Shown: positions 1-7,508, counted from the stretch's first letter. The stretch: DNA of 49,298 nucleotides from Bacillota bacterium (GCA_012735505.1 JAAYHE010000073.1:1-49298), one strand, 5' to 3'. The notes: generated by a model not told the origin, from the sequence alone. Program-made: numbers and translations.

Positions 1-271
1 CCTCAATCATTTCCAGCAAACGCTCAACATTGGCGCGGTCTGAAAGCAAATGAGCATATTCTTCTAAGGAATCCTCATCCACAAACAGACCGGCAACGGG
101 CGCAAAGAAAAACATCAGCTGGCTACCTAGGAAGGCCAAAGGCTTCCCCATGCTAAAGAAGATTGATGCCGGGGCGTAGAGCTTGTAGCGGGCAATGATG
201 TCTACCACCTTGCCCAACAGCTCGTCGCGCCTTTGGGGAGATACAGCATAGTTAGAGTCATTTCTTGTCAT
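1..271 (-). CDS. conserved hypothetical protein, 3' end outside the window
   Basis: An open frame of 90 codons starts at the ATG at 271 and runs off the left edge of the window. A strong Shine-Dalgarno sequence (TTAGGAGGAG, 7 bases before the ATG) fixes the start. The visible part has a polar, charged N-terminus (about 1-30), a hydrophobic stretch (about 36-62) that includes SQLMFFFAPVAG, and an acidic C-terminal part with DEDSLEEYAHLL and NVERLLEMIE. It looks like a small Clostridia-type conserved hypothetical protein, perhaps membrane-attached. I do not recognise a function. It is separated from the gene to its right by a strong hairpin at 448-492, so it should have its own promoter between 272 and 447. 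I could not identify that promoter convincingly. Confidence 0.75.
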   Translation of the reverse strand, partial: MTRNDSNYAVSPQRRDELLGKVVDIIARYKLYAPASIFFSMGKPLAFLGSQLMFFFAPVAGLFVDEDSLEEYAHLLSDRANVERLLEMIE

Positions 272-313
272 TGTTTGTCTCCTCCTAAGTGTCCGAGGCA
301 TCAGTTGTTCCTT

Positions 314-358
314 GCTACCTGAAATATTCGCTTCTAGTAGCCAATTTCCTGCTGCCTC
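314..358 (-). repeat. degenerate dispersed element, copy 1
   Basis: On the plus strand this stretch reads GCTACCTG, then ATATTCGC, TAGCCAATTTCC and TGCTGCCTC. It aligns with 1121-1162, which has the same blocks in the same order (GCTACTTG, TATTCG, AGCAAAATTCC, TTGCCT). Each copy lies 40-100 bp upstream of a minus-strand start codon. An imperfect inverted repeat, GAGGCA at 295-300 and TGCCTC at 353-358, frames this copy. What it does is unknown; it could be a leader or protein-binding element or an old repeat. Confidence 0.35.
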
Positions 359-447
359 TAGAAAATTTTTTTGAAATTTTGTTGGAAACGGAATAAGCAA
401 CTTAGTCTACCTGCTCATCCATTTGCAAATAAAGCTTTTTGAGGAAT

Positions 448-492
448 AAAAAGTAACCGTTGATACGCAGCGACGCTTAACGGTTACTTTTT
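448..492. terminator. bidirectional rho-independent terminator
   Basis: A perfect 14-bp inverted repeat (AAAAAGTAACCGTT at 448-461, AACGGTTACTTTTT at 479-492) surrounds a 17-nt loop, with a T-run on either strand. It lies 60 bp downstream of the stop of the minus-strand PH-like gene and fits as that gene's terminator. Confidence 0.8.
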
Positions 493-552
493 CGCCATTA
501 CGCTGTTACCCATAGCTGCCATCTTTAGTTTTATCTCGTGTGGCTAGGCCTA

Positions 553-1059
553 TTAATCTTCTGCCCGTCCTACCCGCTCAACAATAATTTCCTTGATGCG
601 TTCAGCATCCGCTTCACCAAAATAGATAAACTGCCCTTTTCTAATCCGCTCCCGCAGATGACGCTGCTGATACATCAGCTGCACACCATCGGGGTAGAAG
701 TGATAACTAGAGAACGCAGACCACCTATAATAAACGGCAGAGTTGAAACCGTTTTTGGTACGTATTCCTTCCTCCGTAATTCGGTAATCTGTGGGCAACA
801 AAAAGGAACTAAAGGCCCCGAAGCAGACCAATAATGCAAAAATAGCAGAAAACAGGTCAAACGCGTACCAAACCAGGCCACAAAAGGCTAAAGTACTAAT
901 AATTACAATAGCTAGTTTGCCTTTCTCCTGGCGATACGGACGAACTGTCCAACTCAAGAGTACATTGCCATCCTCCTTGCCCGAGGTAGCTGGTGCAGAT
1001 CGCTTGCTTTTAGTCTGTGCTTTGGCACTAGCTTTCCTCTTGGGTTTTGATTTAGCCAT
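553..1059 (-). CDS. small membrane protein with PH-like C-terminal domain
   Basis: A 168-residue protein of unknown function. It opens with a very basic tail (residues 1-20 are rich in Lys, Arg, Ser and Ala). Two hydrophobic segments follow at about 48-66 and 68-88, suggesting a membrane hairpin. The C-terminal half (about 90-168) alternates short strands, as in DYRITEEGIR and YYRWSAFSSYHF, and ends in a helix, IKEIIVERV. This resembles the bacterial PH-domain proteins that follow a two-helix membrane anchor. The ATG at 1059 is preceded by TAAGGAGGAAACAGC, a good ribosome binding site. It appears monocistronic, bounded by the hairpins at 448-492 and 1206-1229. The PH-like assignment rests on layout, not on conserved residues. 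Confidence 0.75.
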   Translation of the reverse strand: MAKSKPKRKASAKAQTKSKRSAPATSGKEDGNVLLSWTVRPYRQEKGKLAIVIISTLAFCGLVWYAFDLFSAIFALLVCFGAFSSFLLPTDYRITEEGIRTKNGFNSAVYYRWSAFSSYHFYPDGVQLMYQQRHLRERIRKGQFIYFGEADAERIKEIIVERVGRAED

Positions 1060-1120
1060 GCTGTTTCCTCCTTATCCTAAAAGTCTTAAGGCTGTCTTGG
1101 TAAAGATAAGCTAATCTAAA

Positions 1121-1162
1121 GCTACTTGCCTATTCGTTGGGGGTGAGCAAAATTCCTTGCCT
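1121..1162 (-). repeat. degenerate dispersed element, copy 2
   Basis: It shares ordered blocks with 314-358: GCTAC-TTG, TATTCG, GC-AAA-TTCC and GCCT. It lies about 60 bp upstream of the ATG of the PH-like membrane protein. The shared order of short blocks is visible, but overall identity is modest. Confidence 0.35.
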
Positions 1163-1205
1163 ACGAATAAACTATCTATTCTTAGTATCGACATAAATGA
1201 GCAAT

Positions 1206-1229
1206 AAAGGCCGGGAAATCCCGGCCTTT
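1206..1229. terminator. rho-independent terminator after the P1 peptidase gene
   Basis: The perfect hairpin AAAGGCCGGG / CCCGGCCTTT has a 4-nt loop. It lies 32 bp beyond the peptidase stop on the minus strand and is followed there by TTTATT. It closes the 1262-4076 operon. Confidence 0.85.
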
Positions 1230-1261
1230 TAACTATTGCCAAATTCAGCCTGAGGCTCCAG

Positions 1262-2368
1262 CTAACATTTGAGACGACCATATCGCTGCAACAGAGCTAC
1301 CGTCTGATCTAAAGGCAAGGCCGGAACTATACGGTCGTCGCGTCCTTTTACAGTTGTAGCCCTAAACAGGGAATTTAGCACAGCTTCTTCCACAGCTTCT
1401 ACTGTCGCCTGAAAGAGCAGGGACATCAACTTTCCATTTTCCACTAAAGCCGCCTCCTGCAGGTCTCCCGGCTGGCTACTATGGGGCTGGCCTAAATTGG
1501 TGGAAAAGGCAATGGCAAAATCTCCGCTGCCATTTGAGGCGATACTACCGGTACGCGCCAAACCGAAGGGAACCCGTTTCGCTAACCTGAGTAGTTGGCG
1601 TGACTTGAGAGGGGCATCGGTAGCGACGATCACCATGATAGATCCATCGTCGGGACACTCCTCTTTATAATCAACTAAGCGTGTTCCTACGGGCACGCCG
1701 GCAATAGTTAGCTGGCGACGGGAGCCAAAATTGGATAAAACCAGAACGCCTACCACAAAACCACCAACTTCGGCCGGTAACAAGCGCGAAGCAGTCCCGA
1801 TGCCTCCCTTAAAGCCAAAGGTCACCATGCCGGTACCTGCTCCTACAGCCCCTTCTGGCACCACTCCTGACCTTGCGCTCTCTAGAGCCTGCCACACATG
1901 TTCAGGCTGCACATGCCGCCCCTGGATATCATTTAAGTATCCGTCGTTACATTCACCCACTACCACATTGATAGTGCTGGTGGAAACACCTATCTCTGGA
2001 TTTCGTTGCAGCATGTAAGTGATAAGGGCATCTGCCACCTTAGGCGCATTGAGGGTGTTGGTGAGTAAAATGGGCGTCTCTAACTGCCCTAGTTCTTGCA
2101 ACTGGGGTAACCCTATCGACTTACCGAAACCATTGATGACATATGCAGCCGCCTCTAGTTTGCGGGTAAAACAGTTGCCTGCCTGCGGCAGAATGGCTGT
2201 AACACCAGTACGGGCTGGCCCTTGCCCTGGCACTAATGCACCTGAGCCAAAACTAACGGTACAATGCCCCACTTTTACACCGGGCACGTCGGTGATGCTA
2301 TTATAGGTTCCTACCGGCAGTTCCCCAAGAACTAAACCGATGTCTCTTACACGCGGGCGCTTTTTCAT
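1262..2368 (-). CDS. P1 family peptidase (DmpA-type aminopeptidase)
   Basis: This 368-residue protein is a self-processing N-terminal-nucleophile hydrolase of the DmpA/BapA family (L-aminopeptidase/D-amidase-esterase, beta-aminopeptidases). N-terminal family motifs include ITDVPGVKVGH (about 25-35) and GPARTGVTAILP. The autocleavage site is visible as ASNGSGDF, placing the expected cut between Gly280 and Ser281, with Ser281 as the new N-terminal nucleophile. Length fits the family. It is the last gene of a three-gene operon; its ATG overlaps the stop of the upstream amidohydrolase as ATGA. The exact substrate (D- or beta-amino-acid amides, or small peptides) cannot be read from the sequence. 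There is no signal peptide, so it is probably cytoplasmic. Confidence 0.92.
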   Translation of the reverse strand: MKKRPRVRDIGLVLGELPVGTYNSITDVPGVKVGHCTVSFGSGALVPGQGPARTGVTAILPQAGNCFTRKLEAAAYVINGFGKSIGLPQLQELGQLETPILLTNTLNAPKVADALITYMLQRNPEIGVSTSTINVVVGECNDGYLNDIQGRHVQPEHVWQALESARSGVVPEGAVGAGTGMVTFGFKGGIGTASRLLPAEVGGFVVGVLVLSNFGSRRQLTIAGVPVGTRLVDYKEECPDDGSIMVIVATDAPLKSRQLLRLAKRVPFGLARTGSIASNGSGDFAIAFSTNLGQPHSSQPGDLQEAALVENGKLMSLLFQATVEAVEEAVLNSLFRATTVKGRDDRIVPALPLDQTVALLQRYGRLKC

Positions 2369-3081
2369 TGCTGCTCCTTAGCTGCCTCAATAAAGGCTGT
2401 AAACAAGGCATCAAAATTGTAAGAATCCTGATTCCACATCCCCTCAGGATGCCATTGCACGCCCACCACAAAGCGGTGATTGAGGCTCTCTATCGCCTCG
2501 ATGACCCCGTCTGGGGCATGAGCGGAAACCCTAAACCCTGGCGCTATCTGGGCCACTGCCTGATGATGAAAGGAATTTACACCGATAGTTTCGGCCTGAA
2601 AAATGTCAGCCAGCATGGTATTAGGCACCAACGTTACCGGATGGCTGGAGAACCAACGAGGGGCTTGTTGCCTGTGCTTCAGCACATTTGGCAATGCTTT
2701 ACGCAAATCTTGATGCAGGGTACCACCGGCAACTACGTTCAGAACTTGCTCTCCCCGACAAATACCTAGTAAAGCTTTATCCATCTCTAGCACTAGTCGA
2801 ATTAGAGCATCTTCATAGGCATCCATCACCGGATTAACGCTACCTAACTCTGGGATTGGGTTTTCTCCGAAATACTGGGGATCCATATCCGGTCCACCGG
2901 AAACTAACAACCCATCAATCAGCTGGGCATGCATTTCAATAACGGTCGGATCGTTAACTGCCGGCAATAATACCGGCACCCCCCCGGCTTTGCGCACAGC
3001 TTGAATGTAGGTTTCGTTTTGCTGCTGCCGTTCTTCCTGTAAAACTACTGCACAGGTAATACCGATGATAGGCTTTTTCAT
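2365..3081 (-). CDS. class I glutamine amidotransferase-like hydrolase (peptidase C26, PuuD-like)
   Basis: A 238-residue protein of the gamma-glutamyl hydrolase family, which includes gamma-glutamyl-GABA hydrolase PuuD. The catalytic triad is visible: Cys108 in GICRGEQ, His211 and Glu213 in GVQWHPE. SGGPDMDP (61-68) is the usual glycine-rich loop. I choose the ATG at 3081, opening MKKPIIGIT, because GGGAGGGG precedes it and the family starts this way; a longer open frame reaches 3171 but has no such signal. The start overlaps the upstream stop as ATGA, and its own stop overlaps the P1 peptidase start, so all three genes are translationally coupled. It probably cleaves a gamma-glutamyl amide; the true substrate is unknown. 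Confidence 0.9.
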   Translation of the reverse strand: MKKPIIGITCAVVLQEERQQQNETYIQAVRKAGGVPVLLPAVNDPTVIEMHAQLIDGLLVSGGPDMDPQYFGENPIPELGSVNPVMDAYEDALIRLVLEMDKALLGICRGEQVLNVVAGGTLHQDLRKALPNVLKHRQQAPRWFSSHPVTLVPNTMLADIFQAETIGVNSFHHQAVAQIAPGFRVSAHAPDGVIEAIESLNHRFVVGVQWHPEGMWNQDSYNFDALFTAFIEAAKEQQ

Positions 3082-4076
3082 TTTTGGTTCCCCTCCCAAA
3101 AAATACTGTCGGCAAATAACGCTGGACTGCCACCAGTATGCCAAAACACTACATTGCTGCCTGCAGGCCAACGCCCCGCCTGCACTTCATACACCAAAGC
3201 TGCTGCTGCTTTAGCAGTATAAACTGGATCAATGATGATCCCTTCGTTCCGCGCAAATAGTTGCAACGCCGACTGCGACGCTTCTGTCGGCAGACCATAG
3301 CCTGCCCCTACATAGGCGTCGGTTACCTCTACATGATCGGTAGGATCTATATCACAATCAAGCAACGACAAGACAGCTTGGCAGAGCTGGGCTACCTGTG
3401 GCTGCAAAACAGCCTGCGAGCGACTAACGCTAACACCGATAATGCCGGTCGGCACATTATTTAGCAGCTTCCCAGCTAAGAGTCCGGCTTGCGTACCCCC
3501 AGAACCGCTGGCATGCACAATAGCTTCGAACTGAATTCCCAAAGCCTCGGCTTGCTGCAAGATTTCCTGCACAGCATAGACATAACCCATAGCGCCAACC
3601 TCATTGGAGCCACCCAACGGAATAATGTAAGGACGTCGCCCCTGCGCCTTTAGTTCCTCAGCAAGATTCGACATTTCCCGGGAAATATTCTCGATTTTAG
3701 CCGGATCACGCCAGTGTAACTTTGCTCCTAATAGCTCATCTAAGAGCAAATTGCCTTGTCTAATATCAAAGGGTCTACTATTGAAAACGAGGTGACACTC
3801 TAACCCTAGTTTAGCTGCCGCTGCAGCCGTCATCCGACAGTGGTTGCTCTGCGGCCCACCAGTAGTGAGCACAGTGTCACAGCCTTGGCGCAGCGCATCG
3901 GCAAGCAGAAACTCCAATTTGCGGGCCTTATTACCACCAATAGCTAAGCCCGTGTTGTCATCACGCTTAATCCAAATATTCACCTTGCCTCCCAAGGCAC
4001 GTGAAAGTCGCGGCGCTGGCTGTAAGGCTGTAGGCAAAGCAGCTAGCTCCACCCGCGGAAAATTGGCCATATCCAT
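3078..4076 (-). CDS. D-cysteine desulfhydrase / ACC deaminase family PLP enzyme
   Basis: A 332-residue fold-type II PLP enzyme. It would act on D-cysteine (giving pyruvate, sulfide and ammonia) or a related small D-amino acid. IKRDDNTG, IGGNKARKLEF (Schiff-base lysine Lys50) and TTGGPQSNHCR are the family signatures; the last holds the Ser/Asn pair near the cofactor. WHTGGSPALF near the C-terminus closes the phosphate site. The ATG at 4076 is preceded by AAGGAGGG with 7-base spacing; the GTG at 4094 lies before that site and is rejected. First gene of the operon with the C26 hydrolase and P1 peptidase. Desulfhydrase and 1-aminocyclopropane-1-carboxylate deaminase cannot be separated by eye. 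Confidence 0.88.
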   Translation of the reverse strand: MDMANFPRVELAALPTALQPAPRLSRALGGKVNIWIKRDDNTGLAIGGNKARKLEFLLADALRQGCDTVLTTGGPQSNHCRMTAAAAAKLGLECHLVFNSRPFDIRQGNLLLDELLGAKLHWRDPAKIENISREMSNLAEELKAQGRRPYIIPLGGSNEVGAMGYVYAVQEILQQAEALGIQFEAIVHASGSGGTQAGLLAGKLLNNVPTGIIGVSVSRSQAVLQPQVAQLCQAVLSLLDCDIDPTDHVEVTDAYVGAGYGLPTEASQSALQLFARNEGIIIDPVYTAKAAAALVYEVQAGRWPAGSNVVFWHTGGSPALFADSIFWEGNQK

Positions 4077-4230
4077 CCCAAGTCCCTCCTTCACGTTAGG
4101 CTACTTCCTGCCTTGTCAATAATTCGGCAAGCGCTACGCATTTCCTGTAGGATCTTTGAAAAGTTGGGGCTGCTTCGGTATAGCGGCCCTTTTTCCAAAC
4201 CTACCCTTCTGCAAAGCTTTTGGGGCAAAA

Positions 4231-4254
4231 AAAAGACCCCAAAAAAACAGGGGC
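4231..4254 (-). terminator. possible terminator after ndoA
   Basis: On the minus strand CCCC-TGTTTTTTT-GGGG is followed by TCTTTTTTTT, just after the ndoA stop. The stem is only 4-5 bp, but the U-run is long. An overlapping alternative stem (TTTTGGGG at 4218-4225, CCCCAAAA at 4237-4244) exists. Confidence 0.5.
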
Positions 4255-4258
4255 ATCC

Positions 4259-4609
4259 TTAAAAAGGAATAAGACCGAGGCTGATTTCCAGGGCCTCGTT
4301 CACACGTTCCATCACTTCTAGTTCCAAATGTGCAATTTTTTGTGCTAAACGCTGCTTATCGATTGTGCGGACTTGCTCTAAAAGAATTACCGAATCCTTT
4401 TCTAAGCTACTTTCAGCAGCGCTAATTTCCACGTGCGTAGGTAGTTTACCTTTGTCGATTTGCGAGGTAATGGCTGCCACTATTACTGTAGGGCTATACT
4501 TATTGCCGACATCGTTTTGTATCACCAAGACTGGGCGCATGCCCCCTTGCTCTGACCCGACGACGGGATTCAGGTCAGCAAAGAAGACATCGCCACGCTT
4601 GACGATCAC
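4259..4609 (-). CDS. ndoA: endoribonuclease toxin EndoA/MazF family
   Basis: A 116-residue PemK/MazF-family mRNA interferase. [21 protein letters not shown] at the N-terminus, RPVLVIQND (about 25-33) and AAITSQ (about 46-51) are the family's RNA-binding and catalytic segments; the Arg of GGMRPV and the Thr of ITSQ occupy the active-site positions. The family cleaves mRNA at short U-rich sequences. The GTG start at 4609 overlaps the antitoxin stop as GTGA, giving tight coupling. The gene order alr-ndoAI-ndoA matches Bacillus subtilis, which supports the EndoA name over a plasmid-type MazF. Confidence 0.95.
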   Translation of the reverse strand: MIVKRGDVFFADLNPVVGSEQGGMRPVLVIQNDVGNKYSPTVIVAAITSQIDKGKLPTHVEISAAESSLEKDSVILLEQVRTIDKQRLAQKIAHLELEVMERVNEALEISLGLIPF

Positions 4610-4887
4610 TTATTCTTCACACCCACAGGCGGGCGCTGCCAGTATCCTTCGACCTCGTTTTCAGCCACAAAGGCTTCTTCAGCCAGCGCCAGATTAGTAC
4701 GAGCCATTTCCAGATATCCCTGTTTGAGCTGCTCCCTAATCCTGCGGCGCTTAACTTCTTGCAGATACATATGCATCGCCTCGCGAATCAATTCACTGCG
4801 GTTGCGATTCTCTTCGGCTACGAGCCCGTCAACTTCGGCCAGTAGAGAATCGGGTAAACTAATCATTATTCTTCTGGTTTGAGCCAA
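4606..4887 (-). CDS. ndoAI: ribbon-helix-helix antitoxin EndoAI
   Basis: A 93-residue antitoxin. The N-terminal part (about 5-45) is a ribbon-helix-helix DNA-binding domain, with [15 protein letters not shown] followed by [11 protein letters not shown]. The C-terminal tail ([20 protein letters not shown]) matches the EndoAI toxin-binding region. It neutralises the downstream EndoA and probably represses its own operon. The start is a TTG at 4887 with GGGGGTG upstream. The ATG of MISL, seven codons later, would cut into the first strand and is less likely. A consensus promoter lies 50-80 bp upstream. Confidence 0.92.
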   Translation of the reverse strand: MAQTRRIMISLPDSLLAEVDGLVAEENRNRSELIREAMHMYLQEVKRRRIREQLKQGYLEMARTNLALAEEAFVAENEVEGYWQRPPVGVKNK

Positions 4888-4900
4888 GCCGACACCCCCA

Positions 4901-4935
4901 AGTATATCCGGGTTATGCCCATAATTAGCTATACT
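4901..4935 (-). promoter_or_regulatory. inverted repeat in the ndoAI leader, possible operator
   Basis: AGTATA at 4901-4906 and TATACT at 4930-4935 form an inverted repeat between the -10 box and the ndoAI start. The position fits an autorepressor site for the ribbon-helix-helix antitoxin, but no binding motif is established for this organism. Confidence 0.3.
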
Positions 4936-4937
4936 AG

Positions 4938-4967
4938 ATTATATACATCTCGATAGAATTGTGTCAA
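4938..4967 (-). promoter_or_regulatory. sigma-A promoter of ndoAI-ndoA
   Basis: Perfect -35 TTGACA (4962-4967) and -10 TATAAT (4938-4943) on the minus strand, 18 bp apart. It lies between alr and ndoAI, so the toxin-antitoxin pair can be transcribed independently of alr. Confidence 0.85.
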
Positions 4968-5054
4968 CTTCAGCCGGTATTTATACCTGCCGAGGCACAA
5001 AAACTAGGCAAGGTAGCAAGACGTGACAAGCATATGCCCAGGCCGACGTCATGC

Positions 5055-6215
5055 TCACCCCAGTAGCGTGCGCACCGCCACTATCTGACCCGATTGCAGA
5101 TAAAGCCGTGGCACACGTTTGCTGAGCATGGTGGTAACTTCGTAAACAATGGTACCCATAGCCCCAGCAAAGTCAGCAGCAGTGTTTTTGCTCAGATCAC
5201 TGCCCCAAACCAATACTTCATCTCCCGCCTGGGCCTCGGGCACCGCTGTGGCATCTGCCATGCATTGGTCCATACAAATGCTGCCTACCAACCGCACCTG
5301 CTGCCCCCGCAAATAGACAGAAACCTTCCCTCCGAGAGAGCGTGCCAAACCATCCCCATAACCGATAGGCAGCGTCACAATATAAGAAGGGCGTTGCGTG
5401 ATAAAGCGGCCACCGTAACTAATCGGAGTACCAACCGGCAACCATTTTGCATGGGTGACGGTCGTTTTCAGGCTCATAATAGGTATCAAACTGATTCCCT
5501 GCTCCTGCATGCCAGGATAGGGGTAAAACCCATACATAGCCAAACCTAGCCTGACGGCATTAAAGCGAGAGCGAGGAAAGCGTACAGCAGCTGCGCTGTT
5601 AGCAACATGTACTAATGGGGCACATATTCCAACCTGTTGGAGGCTGTTTAGAACATCAGAAAACATCTGTGTCTGCTTTAGTGTCGGCAAAGGATCTGGC
5701 TCGTCGGCACTCGCTAGATGAGTAAAGACTCCTTCTAGCTCACACCCGGGAAGGTCCCGCAAAAAGCTAGCCAAAGCAACGGCTTCGCTCGCCATGACTC
5801 CAAGGCGACTCATGCCGGTATCGACCTTGAGGTGCACCTTTAGGGTTTTACCTGTCTGTTTGGCGACCTCGACTAACCCCTCGGCCCCTCGCCGCTCGTA
5901 AACGGCTAAACTAACCCCTAAACGCGCTGCCACCGCACCTTGTTCTGGCGGCGTATAACCCATAACTAGAATGGGGGCTGTGATGCCAGCCTGGCGCAAG
6001 TTGACAGCCTCATCGAGCATGCTTACCGCTAGCCAAGTTGCCCCAGCCGCTAATGCTGCCCGTGCTATTTGAATACTGCCATGGCCGTAAGCATCAGCTT
6101 TTACTACAGCGATAATCTGACAATCGGGAGCCAGTTGTCGCCGGATCTGGCCAATGTTATGCGCCAAATAATCCAGGTTGATTTCTGCCCAAGTGGGACG
6201 GATCACCTGCTGCAT
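5055..6215 (-). CDS. alr: alanine racemase
   Basis: A 386-residue PLP-dependent racemase that interconverts L- and D-alanine for peptidoglycan. Lys39 in AVVKADAYGHG is the Schiff-base lysine, and Tyr267 in ISYGGR is the opposing catalytic base. KVDTGMSRLG (about 130-139) and the C-terminal SICMDQCMAD motif complete the alr signature. Length is normal. The ATG at 6215 has AGAGGATG upstream. It follows the GerS-like lipoprotein gene by 35 bp. In Clostridioides difficile the gerS partner is alr2, a racemase that influences germination and also accepts serine; whether this enzyme does so is not visible. Confidence 0.97.
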   Translation of the reverse strand: MQQVIRPTWAEINLDYLAHNIGQIRRQLAPDCQIIAVVKADAYGHGSIQIARAALAAGATWLAVSMLDEAVNLRQAGITAPILVMGYTPPEQGAVAARLGVSLAVYERRGAEGLVEVAKQTGKTLKVHLKVDTGMSRLGVMASEAVALASFLRDLPGCELEGVFTHLASADEPDPLPTLKQTQMFSDVLNSLQQVGICAPLVHVANSAAAVRFPRSRFNAVRLGLAMYGFYPYPGMQEQGISLIPIMSLKTTVTHAKWLPVGTPISYGGRFITQRPSYIVTLPIGYGDGLARSLGGKVSVYLRGQQVRLVGSICMDQCMADATAVPEAQAGDEVLVWGSDLSKNTAADFAGAMGTIVYEVTTMLSKRVPRLYLQSGQIVAVRTLLG

Positions 6216-6250
6216 TTGTTATCATCCTCTATCAAGAAAAGTACTAGAAA

Positions 6251-6859
6251 TTAGGGCTGAAATAGTTGCTCGCTTAAGACGGGGTTTAAGGTAATATTGC
6301 TAAAACGCAAGTGTACCGCATTGGTGTCGCCAGAAAAGAGGGTGAGTTCTTCTGGCAAGAGGGAACGCGAGTTGAGCCATAAGGTGCCTAGTTCTGGTTG
6401 GCCATTCACATGGCGCCAAGCAAACTCACCTAAGAAGCTGTGGGGCCGCTCCGCAACTTGCCGCCAGCTAGCTGCTAATGCCTCTTGCCACAGCTCTCGC
6501 AACAAGGGTGCTATGAACAGGATATTTTCACTGCCTAAAGCCAATTGCTCCACATGACCTGTTGGCACATGTCGCATCGTTAGCTGGTTGTGATGCAAAA
6601 AGAACTGATAATATAATTCACCGGTTGCCGCCCTTACGTCTGTGCGCAGATAATCTGGCGCTCGATACCACTGGGTAACTATTAACTCTTGTCCATTTTG
6701 CGGAGTTAAAACCATATCGAGTTGATAGCCAGTCATCTCCTCCAACTTTTTCGCTAGGTGTACTGGTAAATTGCCAAGATTAGTTTGCCGCCAGCAGGCA
6801 GCCAGCAAACAACTTAGAGTTAGCAGGAACAACAGGACTCGTGGCCAACGTCTGCCCAT
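6251..6859 (-). CDS. GerS/YdcC-like lipoprotein
   Basis: A 202-residue secreted lipoprotein. Residues about 6-22 form a lipoprotein signal peptide ending in the lipobox LLAAC, so the mature protein starts at the acylated Cys. The rest is rich in beta strands (YYQFFLHHNQLTMRH, AWRHVNGQPELGTLWLN), as in the LolA-like fold of YdcC and GerS. Direct similarity by eye is low; the assignment rests mainly on context: acpS-ydcC-alr-ndoAI-ndoA in Bacillus and the gerS-alr2 pair in C. difficile. GerS there binds the amidase CwlD and is needed to make cortex muramic-delta-lactam. The ATG at 6859 follows GAAGAGG with 8-base spacing. Confidence 0.7.
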   Translation of the reverse strand: MGRRWPRVLLFLLTLSCLLAACWRQTNLGNLPVHLAKKLEEMTGYQLDMVLTPQNGQELIVTQWYRAPDYLRTDVRAATGELYYQFFLHHNQLTMRHVPTGHVEQLALGSENILFIAPLLRELWQEALAASWRQVAERPHSFLGEFAWRHVNGQPELGTLWLNSRSLLPEELTLFSGDTNAVHLRFSNITLNPVLSEQLFQP

Positions 6860-6973
6860 ACATAACACCTCTTCCCTGACTGGGACAAGCAGGCAGACCC
6901 CCTTATGCCGGCGTGTCTAACCTGCCCGCCAGCCTCCGATCGCTCAGATTAGTATATGCAGACAATTTCTACT

Positions 6974-7354
6974 CTAGCACGAACCTTCCCCTATCGCCAT
7001 AGCTACAACATAGGCACGGCTATGGGAGATCGAAATCCAGAAACGGCTGATGCCCTGCTGCCTGGCCACAGCTAGCGCTCTATCTTGGAGAACGATCTGA
7101 GGCTGGCCCTGAGCATTGTGCAAGACGCAGACATCGGCAAACCCAAATCCGGAAAACCCAGTGCCCAGCGCCTTGGCCACTGCCTCTTTAGCAACCCAAT
7201 ATCCAGCCAAGGATTCCAGCCTAGCCCCCCGCTGGCGCCAAATATGCCGCTCTGGAGGCGTTAAGAGCCGCTCTATGAATTTATCCCCATACCTAGCCCA
7301 CACCCGGCCAATACGCTCAATTTCTACGATATCTATGCCTGTCCCGCGAATCAA
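6974..7354 (-). CDS. acpS: holo-[acyl-carrier-protein] synthase
   Basis: A 126-residue phosphopantetheinyl transferase that moves 4'-phosphopantetheine from CoA to acyl carrier protein. GTGIDIVEIERI near the N-terminus carries the metal-binding Asp, and WVAKEAVAKALGTG carries the second acidic metal ligand and the CoA-binding lysine. SISHSRAYVVA is the C-terminal family block. Two TTG codons are possible. I prefer 7354 because AAAGG lies 10 bases before it and the protein then opens (M)IRGTGIDIVEIERI as in the family; the TTG at 7363 touches the ribosome binding site. First gene of the acpS-gerS-alr group. Confidence 0.94.
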   Translation of the reverse strand: MIRGTGIDIVEIERIGRVWARYGDKFIERLLTPPERHIWRQRGARLESLAGYWVAKEAVAKALGTGFSGFGFADVCVLHNAQGQPQIVLQDRALAVARQQGISRFWISISHSRAYVVAMAIGEGSC

Positions 7355-7411
7355 TAGCGTCAATCCTTTCGCCCTAGTCGCATTTTACCACCCATTAGAA
7401 ATCATTGCCTT

Positions 7412-7443
7412 ATTATAACCTATTTCTCCCTCAAAAGGTACAA
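7412..7443 (-). promoter_or_regulatory. possible promoter for acpS
   Basis: A perfect -10 TATAAT (7412-7417, minus strand) lies about 60 bp before acpS. The best -35 is TTGTAC at 7438-7443 with a long 20-bp spacer, so only the -10 is convincing. Confidence 0.4.
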
Positions 7444-7472
7444 GCTATCCGCAACGCTGGCTGGGGAACATT

Positions 7473-7508
7473 AGAAACAGGGCTGACGCCTTTGCCGGCC
7501 AGCCCTGT
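7473..7508 (-). terminator. terminator after glmS
   Basis: ACAGGGCTG (7477-7485) pairs with CAGCCCTGT (7500-7508). On the minus strand the stem is followed by TTTCTAATGTT. It lies 24 bp after the glmS stop and ends the cdaA-cdaR-glmM-glmS group. Confidence 0.75.

Noticed and set aside
2368-2769. Plus-strand open frame of 133 codons
   Set aside because: Antisense to the C26 hydrolase, which has an intact catalytic triad and operon overlaps.
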